This document shows positions 33,832 through 44,510 of a stretch of DNA of 64,000 bases, one piece after another (positions within the stretch are counted from its first letter, which is position 1; the number at the start of each line of letters is the position of its first letter). The notes beneath the pieces were generated by a model. The model saw only the letters and a program-made list of their open reading frames with translations. It searched no databases and had not been told where the DNA came from. Both the position numbers and the translations under genes were made by a program. The DNA lies in contig JAMAHW010000080.1 of the NCBI GenBank assembly GCA_023627715.1, forward strand, positions 62,001 to 126,000, written 5' to 3'. Source of the DNA: Periconia sp. R9002. Lineage: Eukaryota > Ascomycota > Dothideomycetes > Pleosporales > Periconiaceae.

Positions 33832-35014
33832 ATGTCGTCCCCACGCCTCATAACCGTATACGGTGCAACCGGAGCCCAAGCAAACTCCGTCATTCGTTCC
33901 CTCCAACAGAACAAAACCACCCCTTTCACTCTCCGCGGCACAACCCGCAATCTCTCCTCCGCCGCCGCCCAAGACCTTACGGCCGCTGGATTCGAAATGG
34001 TTCAAGCTGACGGTTTTGATAAAGCGAGCTTGGTCGCTGCTTTCAAAGACAGCTGGGGGGTGTTCATCAACACGGACACGAGTACCGCGATCGACGAGAA
34101 GGGTGAGAGTCGAGAAGTGGAAATCGGGTCGAATCTTGTGGACGCGGCAGTTGAAGCGGGCGTTGAGGTTTTTGTGTATAGTGGGCTGGAAAGCGCGAAG
34201 AAAACTACTGGGGGGAAAGTTTCTGTTGAGTTTTTTGAAGGTATGCTGCTCCTCTTTCCCTCACCCTTTTCCTTCTCCAGTTGAAAACGGCTGAACTTAA
34301 ACCTCAACGACAGACAAAAACACCATCTTCGAATACGCACTCTCAAAAAGACCCCAGCTTAAGTTCGTAATCTCCGTATCCGCGGGCTGGTACTTTGAGA
34401 ACTTCGGGAACGAAAACGCTGGGGATCTTTGGGGTGGGTTTCCTTATCACGTATCTACGTCGCCGGAGGTGAAAGAGAAACACGGTGAGAACACACTCGT
34501 TCTCCGTGCACCCAAGTGGGGCGGTAGAGAGGATATCCCGATGATCGATATTACAAACGATTACGGTGATATTGTGCATGCTGTGTTTTTGGAACCCGGC
34601 GCCTGGGATGGCAAATCTATCCTGGCGGTTAGTGATATTCGGTCTTGGTCGGAGGTTGTAGAAGCATTTCAGAAAGGTATGCGCCCCGTCTCTGCACTAC
34701 GAAAAGGAAAGTAATACGCAGCTCGACAAGAACTACAGCTAACAAAAAGTGTTCACACATCAGTGACCAACAAAAAAGCAATCTACCAGGAACTTCCCCT
34801 CGACGAGCTCGATACGGACGATATGTACATTGCGAAAATTGTCAAGCCCATGTTTGAGTTCTTCCAAGTATCTGGTGGGTTGTATTTTGGAAAACGCACC
34901 GAGAATGGGACTGCAAAGGGATTGAAGGAGAAGGCATGGCGTGCTCGTGGGAACAATGAGCAAGGGAAATTGGCTACCTTGGAGGATTATTTTGGGCGAC
35001 ACTTTCGTGGGTAA
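33832..35014 (+). CDS. NmrA-like NAD(P)-binding protein
   Basis: Predicted cytosolic Rossmann-fold protein of the NmrA-like branch of atypical short-chain dehydrogenases, used as redox sensors, regulators or reductases. Exons: 33832-34240, 34314-34676, 34764-35014, encoding 340 aa. The dinucleotide-binding loop is visible at the start (ITVYGATGAQANSVIRSL, a GxxGxxG variant). VFINTDTS, VEVFVYSGLESAKK and VISVSAGWYFENFG follow family order. The canonical Tyr-x3-Lys catalytic pair of classical SDRs is absent, as usual in this branch. Splicing gives FFEDKNTIFEY and FQKVTNKKAIYQEL. Substrate unknown. Confidence 0.88.
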
Positions 35015-35523
35015 GGTAGATAGATAGTTGGGCAGTCTTGCAAGTGGAGGGTTACATACGTATGAAATTTCGTTTTTTAATATCTACATGTACAGCTGTA
35101 TGTCGAGAATACTGTTGAACCCTCGACAAAAATGTATACATATTGAACGAGCAAGGGTGGTTGAGTGATTTACAGGCTATTCAACCTGAACCGAGAATTA
35201 GGACGGTGGCTGTGGAAGCACAAGTATGCTCCCGTTGAAGAACCTGCCATTGTGATGTAAAACCCACCTTTGGTGAAATCTATCCTACAATCAACCAACT
35301 ACGAGTACCTTCAGCAACATCCCTGTACATCGCCTCAATCGTCGTCGGTGTTTTTGGTCGTCTTTGCGACTCTGCTAGGCCTTTTCAACCTGCAACTAGC
35401 CCTCATTTGCCATCCTTTCTACCTCGTAGCTTTCTACGTCTAAGCCAGGCTATGAACCCTATCTTTGCCCCTCTTTTTGGAATTTCCGCTTCGATTCTTA
35501 CAGAATTCAACGTATTGATCAGT
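35015..35523. other. Convergent intergenic region
   Basis: About 500 bp between the 3' ends of the NmrA-like and Iwr1 genes. No gene or repeat seen. Confidence 0.6.
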
Positions 35524-36555
35524 TCATTCGCCCATTTGACCCCAATAGCCTGGTGCGGGCCGTGGTGGAGCAATGCGACGGAAGTGTTCATCATCCTCAT
35601 CCCCGTCACTGAAATTGCCAGCATCATCGTCATCATCGTTCCAACTCAGCTCCTCATCATCTGACCCATGGCGGAATTTGCTCTGGTAGAGATTTCGCCC
35701 GTACTCGTCGTCAGAGCTGAGTTCGTCCTCGGGATAGTCGTTGGCGTAGTAGTCCTCAGCGTTTTCATCTTCATCGTCGGTATCAAACTCTCGATCGCTC
35801 TCTTCGTCACCGTTCCACCAATCCTCATCCTCATCTTTGAGCACAATAACACCTACAGTACCTTGTGGCTCTGGATATTTGCCATCGGCGTCTGGCATGA
35901 CGGCCTCTCGTACATATGTATCGTATACGTAATCATCAATGTCCATAGCATCTGCATCCAACTGGGCGGCTTTTTCAGGATGTCGCTCTCGGAATCGTTG
36001 CGCAGGGACTTTGGGTGCAAACTTTAGTGGGCTCGCCGGTAGTTTAGATTTCGCTACCTCATCCTTTTCTACTTCTTCAGAGAACTTCTCGAACTGCTTG
36101 ATCTCGTCTTCTGAGGGGCTCTCGGTATTCAGCATTCGATTCGAGGCTACTGGTCTCAGACCGCGGACGGTGGTGCCTGCACCGGGGCGCTTTTGTACTC
36201 TAGGTGGTTCATTCTGTGCAGCCTGGGCGGCTTCGGCTGCCTGAGAGTCTGTTGTCACTTGATTTTGGTCTGCTATCCGCGTGGTCTGCGCGTAGCTTGT
36301 CCTGGCCTGGATGAGAACTCGGGATTTGCGGTCTGCGGTGGAATAAGAGACGTGGAATTGTGGGCGGTCGGGAAGCGCGGGAGAGGTTGGAGACGGTAAT
36401 ACAGCTTGGGCTCCTGGTCTCGTCACCAGACGCCATGCAAATGCATCTGCATCGCTTTTTTGACGTTTCTGCGTTTCCACCACCAGTGTCTCCGGGGCGG
36501 GCTCGTTGCGTTTCCTCTTTACAGATAGGGACAGTGGAGGATTGTTCTGCACCAT
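35524..36555 (-). CDS. IWR1: Iwr1-like RNA polymerase II import factor
   Basis: Predicted adaptor that binds assembled RNA polymerase II and carries it into the nucleus. Intronless, 343 aa from the ATG at 36555, which has a good context (caacATGg). The upstream frame has only a TTG. The N-terminal SVKRKRNEP followed by VVETQKRQK and FAWRLV matches the family start and may be the bipartite nuclear signal. The C-terminal third is very acidic with the family signature YYANDYPEDELSSDDEYG. It then ends in more Asp/Glu-Asn repeats and RIAPPRPAPGYWG. The middle is low-complexity. Identification rests on the signature plus the KRKRNE start; I consider it good. Confidence 0.85.
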   Translation of the reverse strand: MVQNNPPLSLSVKRKRNEPAPETLVVETQKRQKSDADAFAWRLVTRPGAQAVLPSPTSPALPDRPQFHVSYSTADRKSRVLIQARTSYAQTTRIADQNQVTTDSQAAEAAQAAQNEPPRVQKRPGAGTTVRGLRPVASNRMLNTESPSEDEIKQFEKFSEEVEKDEVAKSKLPASPLKFAPKVPAQRFRERHPEKAAQLDADAMDIDDYVYDTYVREAVMPDADGKYPEPQGTVGVIVLKDEDEDWWNGDEESDREFDTDDEDENAEDYYANDYPEDELSSDDEYGRNLYQSKFRHGSDDEELSWNDDDDDAGNFSDGDEDDEHFRRIAPPRPAPGYWGQMGE

Positions 36556-37016
36556 GTTGGAAGGATAAAGTGACAAAGTCCCTCCGAGGTCTGAAGACAA
36601 CCGGGCTGTGTCTATATGAAGGACTGGGTGGTGGTAGAATAATGGCTGATGCTTGATTGTACTGCACTTGCGGTACCTTTGTCCTCTTAGTGGGGGTCGC
36701 GGGGAGACGGGGGACCCTGGTTGCTGCCTGACTAAGCCGCGGCAGCCTCAAGGCAACGTCAGTGTCAGTCAACTGCTCAACCCGCGTGCCATCTCATCTA
36801 ACACTAGAGTCATCCGGATCGCTTCACCGCCGCCTCTCTCACTAGTAGGCTGTGTGAACCATGTACGATTATTTGCAGTCTCTATAAGATCTGTTTCCGT
36901 TCATGTTTGCGGACAGACATTCCTTTGATACCCCCGTGAACCCGCGTTCCTCCCCTGTATCCTTCTGCTCGCCCGCCTACCTTTAAACCTCAGATTACGA
37001 ATTACCGCAAGGAATC
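36556..37016. promoter_or_regulatory. Divergent promoter region, Iwr1 and nucleoside transporter
   Basis: This 461-bp spacer lies between outward start codons. No TATA box or gene was seen. Confidence 0.5.
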
Positions 37017-38414
37017 ATGGATCGGATACGGAATATATTCCAGAGGGAGCTTTCGGAGGCGTCTTATGAACCACTCCAAGGTGGTTCTGAGCAGCCAGAT
37101 GGAGAGCGGATTGAACCAGATGAGCAAGAGGACTTCTCCTGGATAGACTATGGCGTCTTCCTCCTGCTAGGTGTTGCCATGTTATGGGCATGGTATGCTT
37201 CATTGCTTCCCAGGGTTTAGTTTATGTCCTTCTAACAGGAAATAAGGAACATGTTTCTCGCCGCAGCTCCCTATTTCCAACAACGCTTCGAATCCGATGA
37301 GCGGCTCCTCCGAAACTTCCAGTCTGCCGAGCTCGTTGTGTCAACGTTAGGAAATCTTGGTTCAATCATTGTATTAACCAAACTGCAAGCACACGCCTCA
37401 TATCCCACACGCATTATCGCATCTCTTGTCTTGAACGCAGCAGTCTTCGCCCTCCTCGCCATGTCAACCCGTGTATTCCCGGCCGCAACCGCAGTTGGAT
37501 ATTTTGCCTTCTTCGTCATTGTCGTATTCTCGGCTAGTTGGGCAACGGCTCTGTGTCAGAATGGTGTTTTCGCATATGTGTCTGGCTTCGGAAGACCCGA
37601 GTACACTCAAGCTATCATGACTGGCCAAGGCATTGCTGGAGTCTTGCCTTGCATAACGCAGATTGTCTCTGTCCTCTCTGTGCCGGAGAAGACTGACAAC
37701 AAAGATGGCCCCCAGCAGTCAAGCACTTCTGCTTTCGTCTATTTTCTCACTGCTACGGCCATCTCTTCTTTGACCTTATTAGCTTTTTTCTACCTTCTTT
37801 CGCGTCACAGCTCGAGAGAGCGCATTAAGCAAGTGCTAGACCAGGACGACGGCGAACCTATTTCTGATATCCCTCAACGCAAGGCTATTCCCTTGACCAC
37901 TCTGTTCAAGAAGCTCTATTGGCTTGCCGGGGCCATATTCTTGGATTTTGGCATCACCATGTTCTACCCTGTTTTCACACAGCAGATATTGAGCGTTCGA
38001 GATCCTGCTTCAGCCCCTCGCTTATTTCACCCTGCTTCTTTTATTCCCTTGGGGTTCTTATTTTGGAACATAGGCGACCTGTTCGGTCGCATGCTTCCCA
38101 GCTTCCCAGCTCTGAGTTTGACTGCCCGTCCCCGCCTTGTATTTTTCTTAACAATCGGTCGTCTCGTGTTCCTCCCAATGTATCTTCTGTGCAACATCGG
38201 TGGACAGGGAGCAGCGATCGGTTCGGACACTTTCTATCTGTTGGTGGTTCAACTTCTCTTCGGCGTGACCAACGGATTTATTGGGACTACTTGTATGATG
38301 GGATGTGCGGAATGGGTCGATGTAGAAGAAAGAGAAGCAGCTGGCGGGTTCATGTCATTGTGCCTTGTCGCTGGTCTGGCTGTTGGAAGCTTCCTTAGCT
38401 TTATTGCTGCATAG
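37017..38414 (+). CDS. Equilibrative nucleoside transporter family (SLC29/Fun26-like)
   Basis: Predicted polytopic membrane transporter for nucleosides or nucleobases. Exons: 37017-37192 and 37247-38414, encoding 447 aa. The intron ends in AAG (aataag) rather than CAG; this choice restores WAWNMFLAAAPYFQQRF, the conserved family segment at the first membrane helix. An acidic cytoplasmic N-terminus (about residues 1-45) is followed by several hydrophobic segments. A hydrophilic central loop (about 250-275) and the C-terminal GVTNGFIGTTCMMGC and AGGFMSLCLVAGLAVGSFLSF helices complete the family order. Yeast Fun26 is vacuolar, so a vacuolar location is plausible but not shown here. Confidence 0.9.
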
Positions 38415-38992
38415 ATCGGGTGCTTCAATTTTATATTTGAATAGAAAGACATATTTCCTTGATATTCGATTTCTATGGTAGTCTCTATGCATGTATGTTC
38501 CCGGCGCTTCATCACGCTTACGCTGTTAGGTTTCTTCATGTACTTGATGTGTGAGCCTGGGATATAGCCGCTGACTGGGATAGTCATATCAATGTGTCGG
38601 GTGCACTGCACGTGGACACAACCCGAGTAAGAAATATGTGAGCGTACCATCTTTACTCTCATGCTCGAATCAGTACAATTGATATACTAGTGTCTAGCCG
38701 AACAATGAAATTGACTCAAAAAGCGATGAGTGTATTGAATTTGGCTAGCGTTCATAATGAAATGGGAGGCATTATGCAGCCACAATGAACATTGTCTATG
38801 ATTTGTTTGACACAACACAGCGCCCGATGTAGGCATGAGAACATGGATAAGCTTACTTTTTTACCGTAGACTGATCTTTTTGGTTTTCGAAAAAATCAAC
38901 TCCTTTATAGAAAGACAATCGTCTCCTACTCCTTTTGGAAGACAATCCGTACCAACCACTCCCGATTTTACATCATGTCTGTACATCGTAAG
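38415..38992. other. Intergenic region
   Basis: About 580 bp. It contains the 3' region of the transporter and the promoter of the small gene at 38993. An in-frame ATG at 38975 could extend that gene by six codons. No other feature seen. Confidence 0.5.
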
Positions 38993-39391
38993 ATGGCTGA
39001 TCATTTCTGGTTAGTCCTATGCTATCGAACGAAGTTCTCAACCATGCCACTAGAGACTATTCCAATGACTATCACGGCAGTAAATCGAGAAGGCTGGCCT
39101 TCTGTCGATGTCCAAGACGAGGATTACAGATACTGCTCGGTTTTCCATCGAACTGCTGCGATTAATATCACGGTAGGATTCCCTGAAGACATAGATGTCA
39201 GTGGTAGCATCATAGGATCGTACACATTCTACAATAATGCTATAGCATGCATGAAGTATCTCTATCTCCGCCATATGAATGTGGAGTTAGGAGAGAGGAG
39301 CATACCAACGGTCATGAGAGTTCCTTTCGATGACGGAGGGTATGCTCTCTATGAGGTGATGTGCGTTGACATTTCCCATTTGTCGCGCTAG
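38993..39391 (+). CDS. Small protein of unknown function, paralogue of 40285-40755
   Basis: A 132-aa ORF that I do not recognise. It aligns with the gene 0.9 kb downstream: WLVLCYRT with WLIIDHLS; INITVGFPE...GSIIGSYTFYNNAIACMKYL with FDIKVEFAK...GRILASYDTYGEALDRMNDL; and LYEVMCV with FFEVIKV. Conservation at protein but not DNA level argues that both are or were real genes. I placed the start at 38993 because it matches the paralogue's N-terminus; ATG 38975 is the alternative. The TAG at 39389 sits just before a 13-bp minisatellite, and an acidic reading frame (DEDSGDD) resumes after it, so the C-terminus may be truncated. No signal peptide or membrane span. Confidence 0.6.
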   Translation: MADHFWLVLCYRTKFSTMPLETIPMTITAVNREGWPSVDVQDEDYRYCSVFHRTAAINITVGFPEDIDVSGSIIGSYTFYNNAIACMKYLYLRHMNVELGERSIPTVMRVPFDDGGYALYEVMCVDISHLSR

Positions 39392-39420
39392 GTCGACGAT
39401 TCTGAAGTGTACGGTTCTGA

Positions 39421-39537
39421 TAGTCGATTCTGATAGTCGATTCTGATAGTCGATTCTGATAGTCGATTCTGATAGTCGATTCTGATAGTCGGTTCTGATA
39501 GTCGGTTCTGATAGTCGGTTCTGATAGTCGATTCTGA
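39421..39537 (+). repeat. 13-bp minisatellite, nine full copies
   Basis: Nine tandem units of tagtcgattctga (39421-39537), three of them with G for A at position 7, preceded by a partial unit cggttctga at 39412. Because 13 is not a multiple of three, all frames cycle and meet TAG or TGA within 39 bp, so it cannot be translated through. It begins 30 bp after the stop of the preceding gene. Confidence 0.95.
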
Positions 39538-40284
39538 TGAAGACTCTGGTGACGATAAAGTCCCTTATGCGTCTATTATGATGAACATGCTTTCGCGTCT
39601 GTTATCACTCCTTATCTCGATTGATGTCGATTCTCTTGAACATAGCCAATTAACTCATCCCCCAATCAATAGATAATCGCAACAATGATATAACTAGTAT
39701 ACTGCAATAACACTAATCCACTCTGCCCTTCGCCGCCACTGAAAAGTTCAACGGTGATGATATGTGCAGCGTAAGGGGACAAATAGTTATCTATGTACAC
39801 GTTCCTCAGCTAATGACGTTACCTGTGATTCCTACCAAGTATTGATACCGTGAGTGATTACACCACTCATTTGCGATGGTGCAAACACTTTTGATGTGAA
39901 ACTTAAGGGTACTGGACGTATTGGGAACCGAGCACAACGCGTGGGGTGGGAGTCACAACTTTCCTATTTCACTACCAATAACGCATTTCGATTGGGAGAC
40001 CATCTTCTTGCTACCACGGTTGTGCATCCTCTCATCACGTGGTATTGCAAACAATACATTTTCCGTGTTCCGCATCCTTTGGCTAAATCCATATATATTA
40101 CAACTCGCTAGTCCCAGCAATTTGCAACTCCCCTTCTACAACCGTTTTGGACCTACAACCTTTCCATCACTTGGATATTTTCCCCTCCAACTCAACTCAC
40201 ACTGAACTCCTTGATCCTCCAACCACCGCTCCACATTTCATCAACCCTTTAACAACCCTCACAAACCTCCGACTACCGAGCAAG
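39538..40284. other. Intergenic region between the two small paralogues
   Basis: About 750 bp. It starts with an open acidic stretch continuing from the minisatellite (about 40 codons to a TAA near 39675). It includes the 35-nt dispersed motif at 39842-39876 and a TATA-like catatatata near 40090, followed by CT-rich leader of the next gene. Confidence 0.5.
39842..39876 (+). repeat. Copy 2 of a dispersed 35-nt motif
   Basis: It begins ttgataccgtgagtgattac and ends ttgcga, and matches about 30 of 35 positions of 25829-25863. The inner gagtg and cactc can pair as a stem. It lies about 410 bp upstream of the gene at 40285. Confidence 0.5.
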
Positions 40285-40755
40285 ATGACCGATTCCATCT
40301 GGTTAATCATTGACCACCTGAGTGCCGAGCCAACGCCCCCATCGTTCGCCGTTGTGTCAGTCACTAAACGTGACTCCCCCTCGACCTTCGCGGAAAAAAG
40401 TGAACACCTATACTCGACAACCGAAGTTTCCCACACTTCTCCACATGACAACCAACCCGAGGAAACTTTCGATATCAAGGTCGAGTTTGCCAAGAGCAAT
40501 ACTTCTAGAGGACGCATTCTCGCATCCTATGATACCTATGGAGAAGCACTAGATCGAATGAACGATCTCTGTCTAGATTTCACGGGGAAAGATCGAACTG
40601 ATAGTGGCAATTCGAAGATGAAGATTGCACTCAGCTCGACGCAGTCTTGGTTTTTTGAGGTTATAAAAGTGATTCTCCCTCCTCGTGAGGAGAAACCTAT
40701 GGAAGAGGAGAAGTCGGTATTTATCATGGAAGAGCGGTCTCTCAATCTGGAATGA
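40285..40755 (+). CDS. Small protein of unknown function, paralogue of 38993-39391
   Basis: A 156-aa ORF from the ATG at 40285 (caagATGacc), not recognised. It has the same plan as the upstream gene: a short hydrophobic opening (SIWLIIDHLS), a polar middle, a conserved FDIKVEFAKSNTSRGRILAS and YDTYGEALDRMNDLCLDF core, and FFEVIKVILPP. It ends in an acidic, charged tail (EEKPMEEEK). No signal peptide, membrane segment or known motif. The CT-rich leader and a TATA-like element near 40090 support expression. The pair looks like an old tandem duplication. Confidence 0.65.
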   Translation: MTDSIWLIIDHLSAEPTPPSFAVVSVTKRDSPSTFAEKSEHLYSTTEVSHTSPHDNQPEETFDIKVEFAKSNTSRGRILASYDTYGEALDRMNDLCLDFTGKDRTDSGNSKMKIALSSTQSWFFEVIKVILPPREEKPMEEEKSVFIMEERSLNLE

Positions 40756-42933
40756 ATGATAGAGGGAGTAGCACGGGGTGGGTTCCAGTTAAGACGACAG
40801 GTTGAAGGATGATACTATAAAGGATACAATAGTTTTGTCTTGATATATACGGCTCGTTGATGGAAATTGTCCTTGAAAAGTTCTATGATGAAATAATGTA
40901 TATACTGGCACTGGTTTCTCTGCAGGAAAGTAAGGTTAACTTTGCGATATTTATATACGAACGGAGCAAGCAATTGTGCTGATCACAACATCTTACAAGA
41001 TCCAAGATAGGCGTGAAACAGCGAAGTTTGTAATCAATCTTAATAGAGCAAGCAACGAAGTGACTGTTTGTCAAACCTAGAATGCCTTACAAAATGAGAT
41101 TTGCGCATTTCCAGGGCGTTTCGGGGCCTAACCAATTCGCATCCGCAAATCTATGTTAACTTGGAATGAGGTATTCGGGGAAGCCGCGGATATACGTGGA
41201 AACAAAAAAAGTACGAAGGGGGCTATTTTCAGACGTGGCTTTTTGAAACATTTGCTTTGCAAGTACACGGTTCGTGGCGGGGGCTTATCTGGGATCAAAT
41301 GGCGTCTGTACACTGCCTTGCTGGCGTCAACGAAGGTCAGAAACACGGTCCTTGGAACGCATGCCTCACTGCTACTGGGCTACTGGGCTTCAGCCTATAT
41401 GCCATGTACGTTGTTCCCAGCAAAAGTGTTTACAGGTATTGATTTTGTACAATACATAAAAAGTTGGGATTGCGCTAATGTAATGTCGGTTATTATTTCG
41501 AGTATAGCTTACTCGCAGGTCATTGCACAGTGGGAGATGCTAAGTGAGATGCAAGGATAATACCTAACACAGACAGTTTTCTAGTTTCTGGATGCTGGAT
41601 GGACCTCCGTTCATTGGTCCTTCTTGTTGTGTTGAATCGAAGGACATTCGGTCAGGATTTATCCGACCAGGCATCTTTCTTACTCGCTAAATGAGTATAC
41701 AAAAAAAGGCAACACAAGGCGGGACACTGGTTTTACGGGCGTAAGGACTGAAGGATATGCATAGTTCTATACGACAGGATTTCATAGACTGCGCCCAATG
41801 TTACAGCCCCACTTAGCTATAATTGAAATTTCGGTAGACTGACAGTTATGCTGAGTACATATGCTCCAGCCGACACAGCGAGTAAGCGTGTCAGTGCCAG
41901 CCTTGGAGACGATCATGATTGGCCGCACTAAAACACTTGATGTATTGATTTTACGTTTGGTGTGTTGTTGGATACCTACGTCTCATGCGCCTGCAGACAC
42001 ATACACTTATTTTCACAATGGGGTCGGAATTCTTGGTGTAACAATAGATTGAAATCGCTGGTAGGCCTGAGACGCTTAGGACATCACCATAGAATACAAC
42101 CATCTGGAGTATCAATGTCACTAGTGGAGCCATCGCAACAGACAATCCTATTGCTAGCGGTTGGATAAAGGTTTTGCAACACAAAAACATAAAAGCTTGG
42201 GTTGTGTGGGGTATAACTACTACGGCCGTATGAAAATTCAATTTCGCCGTTATGCTCCTACGTGTTGGACCTTGGCTGTGATTCGTGGCTGCGCGGGCTT
42301 GCATGCTCGGAGATTATCATTGTTACGAGTTGACAAACAGATAGTCCTCCCAACAACTAACAGTCTATAGAATCTGCTTTTCGAATGATTATTCTTGTAT
42401 CGTATCGGAAAGCCTTGACGCATCGTATATGTCCTATTCAAGTTCCATCGCCTTTGAAAACATTGACTGTGCATCTCACATTCAATAGACAGCTTCGCCT
42501 CCCTATAACAATCTTACGACATGTATTTTCGTGCGAGAAATGGGCTGCCTGAAAATTGTAGCCTGTGCCTTAACCTAGCCCCAGTCGCTGAAACAGAAGC
42601 GAAGACCCTGGAGTCAGTCCTTCCATGCCACTAGCAGCCCTTCTCATTGGATAGCCCTAGCAAGCAGTTCCCAATTGAGTTGTCGCGCATGATATCCGTC
42701 AGCGATAGTGTGCCGTGCAAAGGATGAACAGGTAGAAGGATGGCGGGTTTCATGGGGCCAGCTTTTGCTCCGACCGTGCCCCCACCGTTAAAACCCTTTG
42801 CTTCTGCAGTTTCCCATGCAGCGTTCCCGCTGCTGGCAGTTACGCTACTCCGTCGACTGCATACTCCCGTGTAACACGAATTCACTGTTGCCTTCGTGAT
42901 TGAGCATCGTTCCATAAGCTTGCAAGTTCGAGC
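40756..42933. other. Long intergenic region, no gene recognised
   Basis: About 2.2 kb. The longest ORFs (135 codons at 41153-41560 plus, 117 codons at 41951-42304 minus) have no motif and ordinary chance length. No repeat or RNA gene seen. Confidence 0.5.
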
Positions 42934-43976
42934 ATGATCAACACCATGATATGGAACTCGCTAGCAACTTTGTTGTTCGCGGGTCTGATCACGCAACCGG
43001 TCCGATGCGAGTTCACAACACCAAGATCAGACGTCAAGGATAATACAGAATCATTCACAGTTGGCGACGTGCTTCCCATCGCATGGAACTCTGGATGGGA
43101 TCGGGGGTTGGACAAACAGCCGGCTATGGTTGACCTGTGGGTCACATGGTTCAATCGAGGTGGATATGCTGTCAAGTTGAAAGGTGCGTTTCTCCCCATT
43201 CTCCGTTTATGTGTCTCGTGAACTGACAATTTTTGCTAGAAAACATATCGACCAAAAATGCAGGGACTTTCAACTGGACTATCGACGTACCAAACGACAA
43301 GATCCAGGGCAAGGATTCGGAAAGTTCCTATGTATTGCGTTTCTTGAATCACACCGACTCCGACTCGTACCCGCCGACGCCGGAGATGCTTCCCAGCCCA
43401 GGTTTCATTCTCCATCCAAGCCAGAAAGCCGTCTCCACCTCAGCTGCTCCGTCCCAAACAATATCCTCCAGTCCATCGTCCACGGCTCCTTCATCAACCC
43501 CGACCAAATCACCCAACGCTGAATCGGCCAACGCTGACTCATCAGCGTCCAGCAATGCACCCCAGACATCGAACAACAGCAAACCATCAAAGAAAGGCTC
43601 AAATACTGCCGCCATTGCCGGAGGTGTTCTGGGTGCCCTTATAGGCGTAGCGCTTATTCTTGTTGGAGTGCTTGCCATTCTGAAGAGGAAGAAGAAGAGA
43701 GACGCGGAGAAGACAGGTGCTATATATCAAGATACACCCAGGGGACCGAACGGTGAAGGTATAGGAGCAGGCTCCACTGTCTATGCGTACCGCGGCGATG
43801 CTGAAATGTACCAAGCACCACCACCCGTTGAGCTACCGGCTCAGCAACAATATCAACAACAAGAAGCATATTCACAACAATCCCTCAAGCACCAGGGGCC
43901 GGTAGCACAAAGGCACGAAGTGGATGGATCAGCGCCGCTGATACCTCGCAGCTCCGAAAAGATGTTGTTCATCTGA
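42934..43976 (+). CDS. Secreted Ser/Thr-rich single-pass membrane protein
   Basis: Predicted cell-surface protein of unknown role. Exons: 42934-43183 and 43240-43976 (56-bp intron), 328 aa. A signal peptide (MIWNSLATLLFAGLITQPVRC region) is followed by a compact N-terminal domain containing FTTPRSD, ESFTVGDVLPIAWNSGWD and FNWTIDVPN. This resembles the Ig-like or Kre9-like extracellular module common in fungal membrane proteins. A Ser/Pro/Thr/Asn stalk leads to a glycine-rich transmembrane helix (IAGGVLGALIGVALILVGVLA), then basic residues (KRKKKRDAEK) and a Gln/Pro-rich tail. The topology is clear. The domain name is tentative. Confidence 0.82.
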
Positions 43977-44313
43977 TCGGCGTTCGGGAATAGCATTCTT
44001 TTTTTACTATATCCACTTAAGCGAGTTTCGAAAAGCCGGAGGATCTTCTGGCCTAGATCTTGGGTGAGGAGGGTGAAACAATACTTCCTGTCAGTATCAT
44101 AGCATATGTACCAAATAGAGAAATTTATAATGAACGAATTCAACTGCATTGATCTCACCAGCACTGCCGAATATACACTTTGCGTGACTGAAATCGATTG
44201 AAAAGGGTCGATTTACATATGCCTGTCAAGATCCACCCGTAACCTCCTTCCCCAAACGCTGAATTGCCGATAAAAACGCTGATAAACTCCATCAAAGGTA
44301 TATGTCACTGCCC

Positions 44314-44430
44314 CTACATGACGACACACCAGCAGGACTCTTCACAACCGCAGCAATCGCACTCCTCACCACAGGAGAGAGGCTTGGGCTTGATGATAGA
44401 GACGAGGGACGAAGTAGTGCTTCCAGGCAT
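44314..44430 (-). CDS. Small Cys-rich peptide with C-terminal CaaX box; candidate pheromone-like precursor
   Basis: A 38-residue ORF. It starts MPGSTTSS, has a Lys/Pro segment (IIKPKPLS), then a dense Cys cluster (CGEECDCCGCEESCW) and ends C-V-V-M directly before the TAG. A terminal CaaX box with Met is a farnesylation signal. Short precursors ending this way are typical of a-type lipopeptide pheromones of filamentous ascomycetes. The gene structure is convincing: TATA box, CT-rich start region, a leader with no ATG, a 53-bp 5'-UTR intron (44510-44458) with a gctaac branch site, then this ATG as the first in the spliced transcript. The seven cysteines are odd for a pheromone. A metallothionein-like or lipid-anchored Cys-rich peptide is the alternative. 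Confidence 0.6.
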   Translation of the reverse strand: MPGSTTSSLVSIIKPKPLSCGEECDCCGCEESCWCVVM

Positions 44431-44457
44431 GATGAAATAGTTGGAGTTGTGCGTGGC

Positions 44458-44510
44458 CTGACCGGTATGGTTAGCAGCGGTTATACATGAAGCCGACGTT
44501 GGGTAATTAC
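44458..44510 (-). other. 5'-UTR intron of the CaaX peptide gene
   Basis: On the minus strand it has donor gtaatt, branch site gctaac about 17 bases before the end, and acceptor gtcag. Removing it also removes an upstream ATG (in ttcatgtataac), leaving the peptide ATG as the first. Confidence 0.55.

Noticed and set aside
36556..36600. Upstream extension of Iwr1
   Set aside because: It starts at a TTG codon. The ATG at 36555 agrees with the family's KRKRNE start.
41153..41560. 135-codon ORF in the gene-poor stretch
   Set aside because: It has no recognisable domain or promoter, and its length is within chance for this region.
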